Below are positions 1 through 8,891 of a DNA stretch of 64,000 nt, piece by piece. This DNA is from Methanobrevibacter thaueri (GTDB taxonomy: Archaea > Methanobacteriota > Methanobacteria > Methanobacteriales > Methanobacteriaceae). The stretch spans positions 59,829 through 123,828 of the forward strand of contig NZ_MZGS01000027.1 of assembly GCF_003111625.1 (NCBI RefSeq), written 5' to 3'. The position numbers and the translations under genes are program-made. The notes under the pieces were generated by a model. The model made no database searches. It was given only the letters and a program-made list of their open reading frames with translations, and had not been told where the DNA came from. How positions within the stretch are numbered: position 1 is the stretch's first letter; every line of letters starts with the position of its first letter.

Positions 1-1
1 C

Positions 2-1291
2 ACCAGAATCTACAACAAGACACTGCATACGGTATTTCTGGAGTCCTATAACTTTCAAAGAATATTCGTACTGTTCCTATGGGACATATTGCTTGAACTG
101 AAGTCACAAATAATGCATAGATTGAAAAACATACGGCCCAGACTCAGAAGAACTATCGTTTATGCCGCAATCCGTGCGGGGGCGAATGTCGTTTTAAGGG
201 AGGCTACAACAGAGATTCTGGCAAGTGAAATCTTCAGGGGCGAAATAGACACAGCCTATGCCACATTCATGGGTTATGACGAAATAGCACACCACTCAGG
301 GGTTGAGGATGACGACGTCTGGGGCGTTTTAAAACAGATTGACGCCCAGTTTTCAAGACTGGAATCAGCGATTGAATTGGCAGACAGGGACTATAAATTG
401 CTCATATTGTCAGACCACGGGCAAAGTAACGGCGCCACATTCAAGCAGAGATACGGAATGACATTGGGAAATTACGTGAGAAGGCTGCTTCCCGATGATT
501 TGAAAATTTATCAGAGCGCATATAACATTGACCACTTTAGGGACGCATTGCTTCCGGAAAGCAGACAATTGCAGACAATCAAGGACCATGTTGAAACAAT
601 CCGTGACGATCTGTTCGATGAGGAAGGGCGCATCCATAATTTAAGAAATGAGATTCAGGAAAGAAAGCCTGCCATAATCTTTGAAAACGAACAGTACCAG
701 AAATTGCGGGAAAGATATTCCAACAGCCTCGAATACATTACCGGACACGAAAGCATCGAGCACAGCACCAAAAAGGCCCGTGATTCGGAATTGGTTGTTT
801 TGGGTTCCGGAAATCTGGCCCTGATTTACCTGACACAATGGAAACAGCGCCTGACCTACGAGGAGATAGTCATGCTATTCCCTGACCTGATTCCAGGCCT
901 CATAAACCACCCCGGAGTCGGCTTTATTTTGATTGACTCAATGATGAATGGAGGCATGGCAATCGGCAAAAAGGGCATTTACTACCTGGACACCGACAAG
1001 GTGGTCGGTGAAAATCCTCTTGAGGGATTTGGAGAGCATGCCGCACACCACCTCAGACGTGAAAACTCATTCAGGAACATGCCGGACATCATGGTGAACA
1101 GCTTTTATGACTCAGAAAAAGATGAGGTCTGTGCCTTCGAGGAGTTAATTGGTTCCCATGGCGGCCTTGGAGGTAACCAAAGCAAACCGTTTATCCTATA
1201 CCCTAGCGAATGGGAGGATCCCGGAGATTTGATCGGTTCGGAATCAATCTACAGATTCCTAAAAAAAGAAATTGAAAATCTAGATTCTTGA
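2..1291 (+). CDS. C-terminal part of alkaline-phosphatase-superfamily membrane protein (phosphodiesterase/pyrophosphatase type), 5' end outside window
   Basis: The reading frame is open to the left edge, so the gene starts before the window; the TTG at 89 is only the first start-like codon. Metal-binding motifs of the type I phosphodiesterase/nucleotide pyrophosphatase fold are visible: an Asp-His cluster (YDEIAHHSG, near nt 275-300) and SDHGQ (near nt 410-424). The C-terminal part ends with a Gly-rich GSHGGLGG motif (near nt 1170) followed by KPFILYPSEW. From memory, this C-terminal arrangement occurs in proteins with an N-terminal phage-holin-like membrane domain fused to an alkaline-phosphatase-like domain. 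Substrate unknown; a phosphodiester or phosphoglycolipid of the envelope is possible. It converges with, and overlaps by 12 bp, the sirtuin gene. Confidence 0.75.
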   Translation, partial: TRIYNKTLHTVFLESYNFQRIFVLFLWDILLELKSQIMHRLKNIRPRLRRTIVYAAIRAGANVVLREATTEILASEIFRGEIDTAYATFMGYDEIAHHSGVEDDDVWGVLKQIDAQFSRLESAIELADRDYKLLILSDHGQSNGATFKQRYGMTLGNYVRRLLPDDLKIYQSAYNIDHFRDALLPESRQLQTIKDHVETIRDDLFDEEGRIHNLRNEIQERKPAIIFENEQYQKLRERYSNSLEYITGHESIEHSTKKARDSELVVLGSGNLALIYLTQWKQRLTYEEIVMLFPDLIPGLINHPGVGFILIDSMMNGGMAIGKKGIYYLDTDKVVGENPLEGFGEHAAHHLRRENSFRNMPDIMVNSFYDSEKDEVCAFEELIGSHGGLGGNQSKPFILYPSEWEDPGDLIGSESIYRFLKKEIENLDS

Positions 1292-2125
1292 TAGCCAGTA
1301 ATCAAGAATTTCCTCAACATCCTCATCAAAGCTAATTGTCTTATCCTTATTCTCTTCAATGGCCTGTGGATAATCCAGGTTAAGTCTTATCAATGTCGCA
1401 TCATCATTATTGTAGGTCATCTGTTCGAAAGGAAACCTTATGATGGTGGGGGTGTTGAATCCGACGCCGATTTCAAGGAACACAAACTTCCCATCAATGT
1501 CATTCAGGAAATCATAATACTTATCGCTCATCTCATGCCATTTGGCATCCTCAACAAAGAAATTGTCCTTTCTCAGGTTAACGTCCATTTCCTCACCGCA
1601 AACAGGACAATATGGAACCAGTTCACTTGGTACCTTGCAGTCGGAGGTGTTTTCCAGAAGCTCACTGACCAATTCCTCATTTTCATACAGCTTATCGTGA
1701 CAAGCCTTGCTGCACTGCAGGAGTCCGTAATCACCCTGGGTTGCAAAAATCCTTTCGTCCCCAAATCCATTTAGCCAAAACTGATGGTCCACATTGGTTG
1801 TTATGACAAAATACTCCTTGTCTGCAACCAGCCTTAACAGTTTTGTATACACATCGGTTTTTCCGACATCATATCTGTTTGCAAAAATATGCCTTGCCCA
1901 ATAGGCCCACTGCTCCTCGGGTGTCTCAAACCTGTAGAATGATGAGGTATACATGTCCGTGAATCCATACTTTTCAATGAAATCCTTGAAATACCTCTCA
2001 TGTCTATCTCCACCGTAATCGATTCCTGCAGCGGTTGACAGTCCAGCTCCCGCTCCAATGATTACATAATCAGCTTCATCAATGGCCTCTTTGGCCTTAT
2101 CCAGTCTTTGCACAAAACGTTCCAT
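1280..2125 (-). CDS. Class M sirtuin (SirTM), probable protein ADP-ribosyltransferase
   Basis: 281 aa. The sirtuin NAD-binding motif GAGAGLS lies at residues 24-30 and TNVD at 110-113. The catalytic region has QGDY at 130-133 in place of the canonical sirtuin layout, and a Cys4 zinc site is formed by C138/C142 and C173/C176. These are hallmarks of macrodomain-linked sirtuins, which in Staphylococcus and Streptococcus mono-ADP-ribosylate a lipoylated GcvH-like protein rather than deacetylate. The next gene upstream is a zinc macrodomain protein whose stop abuts this start (2126/2125), so the two are one transcription unit. No GcvH-L or lipoate ligase gene is seen nearby, so the target here is unknown. 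Start ATG at 2125. Confidence 0.85.
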   Translation of the reverse strand: MERFVQRLDKAKEAIDEADYVIIGAGAGLSTAAGIDYGGDRHERYFKDFIEKYGFTDMYTSSFYRFETPEEQWAYWARHIFANRYDVGKTDVYTKLLRLVADKEYFVITTNVDHQFWLNGFGDERIFATQGDYGLLQCSKACHDKLYENEELVSELLENTSDCKVPSELVPYCPVCGEEMDVNLRKDNFFVEDAKWHEMSDKYYDFLNDIDGKFVFLEIGVGFNTPTIIRFPFEQMTYNNDDATLIRLNLDYPQAIEENKDKTISFDEDVEEILDYWLSRI

Positions 2126-2986
2126 CTACTCACCAAATAACAAATCTTTATAAATCCTGTAACTCTCATCACCGAATACATCGAAAATCACATGCTTAAG
2201 TGAAGTTTCGGTTGAATCCAAATACTCCTCAACTGTCTTTATTGCAATTTCGGCCGCCAGCTCCTGCGGGAAATTGAACACCCCTGTTGAAATGCCGCAG
2301 AAGGCAATTGACTCCAGGTTATGGGCATCAGCTATTTCCAGACATGACCTGTAGCAACTGGCCAAGTCCTCCTTATCCTTATCGGACGGCTTCATGCCCT
2401 GAGGTATTGCGGGGCCGACAGTGTGGATCACATGCCTGGAAGGCAGATTGTAGGCGGAGGTGATTTTGGCTTTTCCTACCTCCTCGTCCTCGCCCTGCAT
2501 TTCCATTATGCGGTTGCACTCATCCCTTAACTGCACGCCTGCGGAGGAGTGAATTATGTTGTCAATGCAATTGTGTTGGGGGATAAAGCAGCCAAGCAAT
2601 TTGGAATTTGCCGCATTGACTATCGCATCGGCTTTCAGGGTTACGATATCACCCTGCCAAAGCATTATCCTGCCTTTAACCTCCATTATGTCCTTCACTG
2701 AAGTCAGGTCTTTGCTTAAGGTTTCGGCGGTTAAAAATTCATCCTGAACCTTTAAAAATTCTTCAGATATTTCCAAAGGTGGCCTTACATTCATCAATGA
2801 ACGAAGCAATGCCCTTTTAGAGAAATAATCCTCGGGAACATTGATTTCATCACCACGCTCACCAATCAAATATTTAATTAAAAAATCCAATTGTTCAGTG
2901 CTGTTAATTTCAATCTCTCCATGAATCGTTAATAATAATATAATCCCAATCCATTTAAATGATTTTTGTAACTTTTTAGTAACCAT
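2126..2986 (-). CDS. Zinc-containing macrodomain protein, probable protein-ADP-ribose hydrolase
   Basis: 286 aa. The N-terminal helical extension (about residues 30-100) and the macrodomain (about 105-285) match the bacterial/fungal Zn-macrodomain family. The NAAN motif (about 124-127) is followed by C133, H138 and C140 in a CFIPQHNC segment, the expected zinc ligands, then IIHSSAG. The ADP-ribose loop GISTGVFNF lies at 231-239. It should remove the ADP-ribose that the neighbouring SirTM adds. The start is uncertain: the first 20 residues are oddly hydrophobic, and an operator-like palindrome sits right at the ATG (2968-2983). A GGAGAG ribosome-binding-like sequence inside the frame (near codons 23-25) hints that translation may begin downstream at a non-ATG codon. 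Confidence 0.85.
   Translation of the reverse strand: MVTKKLQKSFKWIGIILLLTIHGEIEINSTEQLDFLIKYLIGERGDEINVPEDYFSKRALLRSLMNVRPPLEISEEFLKVQDEFLTAETLSKDLTSVKDIMEVKGRIMLWQGDIVTLKADAIVNAANSKLLGCFIPQHNCIDNIIHSSAGVQLRDECNRIMEMQGEDEEVGKAKITSAYNLPSRHVIHTVGPAIPQGMKPSDKDKEDLASCYRSCLEIADAHNLESIAFCGISTGVFNFPQELAAEIAIKTVEEYLDSTETSLKHVIFDVFGDESYRIYKDLLFGE
2968..2983. promoter_or_regulatory. Palindromic operator candidate in the macrodomain/HxlR divergent region
   Basis: GTAACTTTTTAGTAAC is a near-perfect inverted repeat (half sites GTAACT and AGTAAC, one mismatch) in the AT-rich divergent region between the macrodomain-sirtuin unit and the hxlR-type gene. TACT/AGTA-type half sites with a short A/T spacer resemble operators of HxlR/YodB regulators. 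It touches the first codons of the annotated macrodomain frame, fitting repression of a promoter or a later true start. Confidence 0.4.
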
Positions 2987-3015
2987 TTAAATAATTAATA
3001 AATCAATTTAAAATT

Positions 3016-3393
3016 ATGGACACCGATAAAATAGTTTGTCCGGTCGACAGGACCCTGAACCTTTTCAACAAGAAATGGTGCATTCAGATTATTCGGGACA
3101 TGTTTTTTGGAAAGAAACATTTCAGGGAATTCAAGGAGGATAAGCCTAAGTTGAGCAATAAGGTGCTGTCAAGCTGCCTTAAGGAACTGGAGGAAAACGG
3201 CCTAATCGAAAAGAAGGTTCTCGATGACAATCCCCTTTCCACCGAGTATTACTTGACCGAATACGGACAATCTATGAACAGGATTATCTATGAGCTGGCA
3301 ATGTTTACCTTAAATGACGAAACCAAATATTCAAAAGAAACCCGTGCCGCCCTAAAGGATAATTTTAAGAAGACATTGGAAATTGATGATTGA
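3016..3393 (+). CDS. HxlR-family winged-helix transcriptional regulator
   Basis: 125 aa, a normal length for the family. The N-terminus CPVDRTLNLFNKKW matches the HxlR signature, with one cysteine at residue 8 where YodB/HypR-type members carry their redox or electrophile-sensing Cys. The winged helix spans about residues 15-95 (REFKEDKPKLSNKVLSSCL recognition region). It is divergent from the macrodomain-sirtuin pair across about 30 bp, so autoregulation and control of that pair are likely (inference). The end overlaps the start of cbiE by 8 bp, so the two are probably cotranscribed. Confidence 0.9.
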   Translation: MDTDKIVCPVDRTLNLFNKKWCIQIIRDMFFGKKHFREFKEDKPKLSNKVLSSCLKELEENGLIEKKVLDDNPLSTEYYLTEYGQSMNRIIYELAMFTLNDETKYSKETRAALKDNFKKTLEIDD

Positions 3394-4036
3394 AATGACT
3401 GGTAAAATTTATATTGTTGGAATTGGCCCTGGAGCAAGCGAGTATTTGACTAAAAAAGCTATTGACACTGTTAAAATGAGTGACTATACAGTCGGAAGCA
3501 CACGTGCAATCGACCTCTTCGATGACGTTCAAAACAAGATTGCATTCAACGTCAAGGATCTGCTCGACAAACTGGAGGAGGGCGTCAAACTTGCGGTTGA
3601 GGGAAACACCGTTTCAATTTTATCTACCGGAGACCCTGGCTTTTCAGGTGTGCTGAACACTGTCCTGAGGCTTTCGGACGAAAACGATTTTCCGGAGGAA
3701 AACATTGAAGTCATTCCGGGAATCAGTTCACTGCAGCTTGCGGCGGCCGAGTGCCACATACAATGGGACAATGCCAACGTCATGACCTTCCATGGCCGTG
3801 AAAACATCGAGGACATTCTGCCGGTCATCAACAATGGAAAGACAACTATTGCACTTCCTTCAAGGAAAGTCAAGGACATGGCACAGTTCCTGCTTGACAA
3901 CGGCGTTGAGGCCGACCGTGAGGTGACCGTCTGTGAAAGGCTAAGTTACCCAGACGAGAGAATTGTCTCAGCAACATTAAAGGATATTGCAGACAGTGAA
4001 TTCACCTACATGTGCATTATTGTCATTAAACCTTAA
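3386..4036 (+). CDS. cbiE: Cobalt-precorrin-7 (C5)-methyltransferase CbiE
   Basis: 216 aa. The N-terminal GIGPGASEYLT glycine loop, the STGDPGFSG motif (about residues 75-83) and the VIPGISSLQLAAA segment (about 109-121) are the SAM-binding signatures of tetrapyrrole methylases of the CbiE group. It methylates C5 of cobalt-precorrin-7 in anaerobic corrinoid synthesis, which methanogens need for methyl-transfer corrinoids. ATG at 3386 is preferred over the TTG at 3383; the ATG at 3395 is also possible. It overlaps the HxlR gene. In many archaea cbiE stands apart from cbiT, as here. Confidence 0.88.
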   Translation: MIEMTGKIYIVGIGPGASEYLTKKAIDTVKMSDYTVGSTRAIDLFDDVQNKIAFNVKDLLDKLEEGVKLAVEGNTVSILSTGDPGFSGVLNTVLRLSDENDFPEENIEVIPGISSLQLAAAECHIQWDNANVMTFHGRENIEDILPVINNGKTTIALPSRKVKDMAQFLLDNGVEADREVTVCERLSYPDERIVSATLKDIADSEFTYMCIIVIKP

Positions 4037-4160
4037 TATTTAGGTGTTAAATTCAATATAAATAACTTTTACTATTTATTTTTAAGATTAAAGTTTATAT
4101 GTTCTAGATAAGATACTTTAATTGCCAATTTCATGAAAATTGGTGATTAAGGTAGATACT

Positions 4161-7109
4161 ATGAACATTAAAATAAACACCATATGTTTCATTCTACTAT
4201 TCTTTCTTTTAATTTCGGCTGCAAGTGCGGCGGATAGCGATAATGAAACATTAGAAAATGCAAATCAACCTGATCCTAATCAGGACATTGATAACTTGAA
4301 CGATGAAAAGCTGCAGAGTTGTGAGATTGATGATGCAGTTTCGAAAAGCGTGGAAAGCGAAAGTGAACTTGGAGCCGCAAACTTGCGGTGCTCACTGGTT
4401 GAGGGAACCATTAAGGCAACTCAAAAAGTGGCCAAATTAAAGGTTAGCCTAAAGGCTCCGAATGTCAAAATGCACTATAAGGACGGAAGCAAATTCAAGG
4501 CCACATTAAAGGACCACAACGGCAAAGCGATGAAAAACGCCAAGGTGAAAATCACGATAAACGGCGAAACCTACAGCAAAAAGACAGACAATAAGGGAAC
4601 CGCCTCAATTAGCCTGAATCTTAAAAGCGGAACATATAGTGTTGTGACAACCTATGAGGGTTCGGGAATCTATGCCAAAAAGAGCGTGACAAGCAAGGTG
4701 ACCATCAAAAGCACCATTAAATGCAGTGACATGTCAAAATACTACAAGAACACCGCATCCTACTACTCAACATTTTATGACAAGAAGGGCCATCTCCTGA
4801 AAAACACCGGAGTTAAGTTCAAGCTGAAAAGCAAGACATACTCCGTTAAAACAAACAAGAAGGGAGTCGCCAAACTGGCCATTGACCTGAAGCCGGGAAA
4901 GTACTCAATAACATCAGCGAATCCAAAAACGTCCGAAAGCGTTACAAAAACGATTACAATCAAATCACTGATTGTGACAAGCGACCTTACCATGAATGAT
5001 GGTGACGGAAGCAGATTCACTGTTAAAATCCTAAACAGCTACGGCAAGGCATCACCAAATAAAAAGGTGACCATCAAGGCCAATGGAAACACATACACTC
5101 CAAAAACCGACAAAAATGGATTGGCATCAGTGCCAATCGATTTTGAAGCGGGAAAATACGGCATCACAACCGAATATGACGGGTTAAGAAACACCAATCA
5201 GATAATTGTCAATAAAGTAATAAAGCACACACCATTCAGCCACATTACGCTAATTCCCAATTATGTCAACGTGACAACTCCCTATGTCTTTCACAATTCG
5301 GCATATGCCTTGAAAACAGGAATTGACGGAATAATCAGGATGTCAAAAAATGAGGCCTACACAATACAGGTGAGCGAAACAAAAGGATACCTGTTCACAC
5401 AGGCGCAAATTCCCGGTGTTGACTCCATAATCATAGGCTACAGGACCCATTTAATTCCATTTGATGGAAGTGGAGTCAAAAGCGATTACAACAGAGCCAA
5501 CCTTAAAGGTGACGGCATCCTGATTTCAAGTGGGGTCAACTACACTGAAATCGAATATCGAAGCACATCCAACGAAAACACGGAATTGTTCGGAGTTTAC
5601 ATGGACAGAGGATTGGAGAGCAGCGAAACCATTACCTACATTCAGAACAATAAGATAATGGCAAAAGTGAACTTTTACACTTATAATTATGATGAAATAG
5701 GTCTCCAATACAATTTAGCCAAATATTACGGCAAAAGCCTCTATGATTTTAATTATAAAAGTTATGCCGAGATAACCAACAACAATACAAACACCATAAA
5801 ATTTGCAAAGACTGGAGACCCCGTCACATTCAGCTATTTCGGCAAGTCAATAGTTGGATACCTCTCCAGAGAAGACATTAAAACAAGATTGGTGATAAAT
5901 GGCATTGAGGAACTGGAAAAGCCGGAGACATTAAGCTATGGGCTTAGCGATAAATATAAGGCAAATCTAGGATTTGAAGTGCTGCAGGCTTATGCAATCA
6001 TCAATGAAAAGGTCACCAGGGACATTCTGGAAAGTTGGGTGAATAAGAATTCCGCCTATCTATCAAGGTTCGGCATAATGAACGTTTATGGGATGTTCCT
6101 GGCGGGGCTTGAAACAGCATGGCTGGCGGATGAAATAGCCAACCATTACACAAAAGAGTATAGCGTGACCTGGAAAAGGGCCAATACGGCCACAATACTT
6201 GGCGGAATAAACCTTGAGGACACATACCTGCACATCTTAAATGCAGATATGGGAATGAAAGTGACCGGCAATAAACAGAATGTGGAACTTTTTAAGATGA
6301 TCAATTCAATGGGATTGGCGAACATTGAGGATTATGCGCTTGAACCGGTTGCCAAAAGGTATTGGAACGCCACTTCAAATTCCCTGGACAAAGTGCTGAA
6401 CTCATTGGCAAGCAATAATTACAGCATTGCCCAACTGGGGGAAATGATATACCTGTTCGGCGGCAATGACTCTGCGATAGCCCTAAACACTACAAGCGGA
6501 GTCGGCAATGTTATCCTGGCTCATGACAATAACGTCTACAAGGGGTCAAGCATCCATACAAGTGAAGACTGCTGCGGCGTTGGAATAATTCCAAAGGACA
6601 TCATCCAGGGAATAAGGGAGGCATTTAAGATAGCATCGCCATCAACATATCTGCTGTCAAATCATTTCAAGGACATACACCCATTGAGCATGCTTGTCTA
6701 TTATGGGCTGAAGCCCCTACTGGGCAAGACATTGTCCGGAACCGCATCGACCTTTCTCGGACTGTTCAATATAATGGCCGCCACCCAGAGCGTGGGGGTG
6801 ACTTACCGTGACAGAATGGTTAATGAAAAGGACTGGCACGGAGTGATGGACTCCTACACCTTCACAAGATCAGGATACCTGCAGGGAAAAAAGGTCTACA
6901 ACATTCCAAATAAGAATGGAGGGTATGATTATATTGAAGTTAAAATCAATGATGACTTGAGCCTTGACAGGAACAATGCAAAGTATATTAGTCATGGACA
7001 AACAAAACAATTAACACGCGAGGAAACCTACCAATATTTCTGTGAAGACACATGGACGCCATTTTCAGTGCCTACAAAATATTGGGACAAAAGTTGGAAG
7101 GGAAGCTAA
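4161..7109 (+). CDS. Large secreted Ig-like-repeat protein with unassigned C-terminal domain
   Basis: 982 aa from ATG 4161, chosen because it follows an AGGT-type site at good spacing and gives a clean signal peptide (MNIKINTICFILLFFLLI, cleavage near AASAA). Residues about 70-360 hold three Ig-like repeats of about 90 aa, each with the Y-x-x-KTDNKGTA-type strand typical of archaeal and bacterial surface Ig folds. The remaining 600 residues are not recognised; they contain a helical stretch rich in Trp and Tyr, an HTSEDCCGVG motif and a hydrophobic segment near residue 860. There is no LPXTG and no clear C-terminal membrane anchor. The stop codon overlaps the start of a 63-aa membrane protein (TAATG). 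Surface or secreted effector is likely; function unknown. Confidence 0.75.
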   Translation: MNIKINTICFILLFFLLISAASAADSDNETLENANQPDPNQDIDNLNDEKLQSCEIDDAVSKSVESESELGAANLRCSLVEGTIKATQKVAKLKVSLKAPNVKMHYKDGSKFKATLKDHNGKAMKNAKVKITINGETYSKKTDNKGTASISLNLKSGTYSVVTTYEGSGIYAKKSVTSKVTIKSTIKCSDMSKYYKNTASYYSTFYDKKGHLLKNTGVKFKLKSKTYSVKTNKKGVAKLAIDLKPGKYSITSANPKTSESVTKTITIKSLIVTSDLTMNDGDGSRFTVKILNSYGKASPNKKVTIKANGNTYTPKTDKNGLASVPIDFEAGKYGITTEYDGLRNTNQIIVNKVIKHTPFSHITLIPNYVNVTTPYVFHNSAYALKTGIDGIIRMSKNEAYTIQVSETKGYLFTQAQIPGVDSIIIGYRTHLIPFDGSGVKSDYNRANLKGDGILISSGVNYTEIEYRSTSNENTELFGVYMDRGLESSETITYIQNNKIMAKVNFYTYNYDEIGLQYNLAKYYGKSLYDFNYKSYAEITNNNTNTIKFAKTGDPVTFSYFGKSIVGYLSREDIKTRLVINGIEELEKPETLSYGLSDKYKANLGFEVLQAYAIINEKVTRDILESWVNKNSAYLSRFGIMNVYGMFLAGLETAWLADEIANHYTKEYSVTWKRANTATILGGINLEDTYLHILNADMGMKVTGNKQNVELFKMINSMGLANIEDYALEPVAKRYWNATSNSLDKVLNSLASNNYSIAQLGEMIYLFGGNDSAIALNTTSGVGNVILAHDNNVYKGSSIHTSEDCCGVGIIPKDIIQGIREAFKIASPSTYLLSNHFKDIHPLSMLVYYGLKPLLGKTLSGTASTFLGLFNIMAATQSVGVTYRDRMVNEKDWHGVMDSYTFTRSGYLQGKKVYNIPNKNGGYDYIEVKINDDLSLDRNNAKYISHGQTKQLTREETYQYFCEDTWTPFSVPTKYWDKSWKGS

Positions 7110-7297
7110 TGAACTTAAATAGCCTGATTGAAAATTTCAAAAAGGAACCCCTCATAATAAAGATTCTGATGATTGCCTTTGTAATTTCCTTTATCTGCAA
7201 TGTGCTTACTTTCAAGTTTTTTGACATTACAATAGTGATTCTGGGAATACTGGCAGTTGTGGAAATCTTTATGGAACTTGGAAAAAAAGAAGATTGA
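7109..7297 (+). CDS. Small membrane protein translationally coupled to the secreted protein
   Basis: 62-63 aa. The ATG at 7109 shares bases with the stop of the preceding gene (TAATG), and a GGAAGGGAAG purine run precedes it. Two hydrophobic segments are visible: roughly residues 15-36 (IIKILMIAFVISFICNVLTF) and 38-55, ending in a charged GKKED tail. The one-to-one coupling with a large secreted protein suggests a partner, for example an immunity or anchoring function, but that is inference only. An in-frame longer reading from 7052 is unlikely because it would overlap the upstream gene extensively. Confidence 0.6.
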   Translation: MNLNSLIENFKKEPLIIKILMIAFVISFICNVLTFKFFDITIVILGILAVVEIFMELGKKED

Positions 7298-7298
7298 A

Positions 7299-7334
7299 GT
7301 TAAAATATTGATTATTTTAACTTTTTTTATTTTT

Positions 7335-7337
<3 letters not shown>
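7299..7337. terminator. Bidirectional terminator
   Basis: Inverted repeat GTTAAAATA (7299-7307) and TATTTTAAC (7313-7321), followed on the + strand by a T-rich run to about 7337. It lies between two convergent genes. Confidence 0.65.
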
Positions 7338-8430
<1,093 letters not shown>

Positions 8431-8511
8431 ATAACATTACAATTTAACATTGTAACCTATAACATGAATAAGTGACTAACTTTCAAATAACTACTAATTT
8501 TTCAGAAATTG

Positions 8512-8550
8512 AACCTCTCCGGCGTGTAGAAGCCGGAGAATTCTTGCACA
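8512..8550. mobile_element. GC-rich hairpin resembling an IS200/IS605 (TnpB-type) end, remnant
   Basis: An 8-bp perfect stem TCTCCGGC/GCCGGAGA (8516-8523 and 8532-8539) with an 8-nt loop, followed by AATTCTTGCACA, lies in DNA that is otherwise about 80% A+T. GC-rich subterminal hairpins followed by a conserved short tail are typical of the ends of IS200/IS605 elements and of their non-autonomous relics. No tnpA or tnpB reading frame is present, so at most a relic remains. Confidence 0.35.
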
Positions 8551-8560
8551 ATAAAGTTAA

Positions 8561-8750
8561 AATTATCATGTTGAAAGATACTCAAGTATGAAACTAGCTT
8601 AAAAATTTCATCAAAAAAATGTTTTAATATATAAAAATTGCTTTTAATTTATAATATTGTATTTAAAAGGTAAAATTGCCTCCAAATCAAAGAAAAATTA
8701 TTTATATTGATTTTAATAGATTATTATCTAATTTTAGAAACATTTCATAT
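8561..8750. other. AT-rich intergenic stretch, nothing recognised
   Basis: Between the hairpin relic and the tandem repeats there is only A/T-rich sequence with poly-A/T runs; no reading frame, RNA gene or clear motif is seen. Confidence 0.5.
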
Positions 8751-8866
8751 TAGTATGATTTTTTATACTAATTCAATTGGTTTAATTAATTATACTAGTA
8801 TAAATTTTTATACTAATTTATTTAGTCTAATTAATTATACTAGTATAATTTTTTATACTAATAAAA
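8751..8866. repeat. 45-bp tandem repeats with perfect palindromes upstream of ATPase gene
   Basis: About 2.5 direct copies of a 45-bp unit. Two copies contain the perfect palindrome TTATACTAGTATAA (8790-8803 and 8835-8848), and each copy also carries TTTTTATACTAAT (around 8757, 8807 and 8853). The array ends 15 bp before the ribosome binding site of the ATPase gene. It looks like an iterated operator or iteron array controlling that gene. Confidence 0.7.
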
Positions 8867-8891
8867 ATAAATATAATATCAGGTGATTCTA

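Noticed and set aside
8751..8866. Possible CRISPR array
   Set aside because: Units are tandem without distinct spacers, only 2.5 copies, and no cas genes are present.
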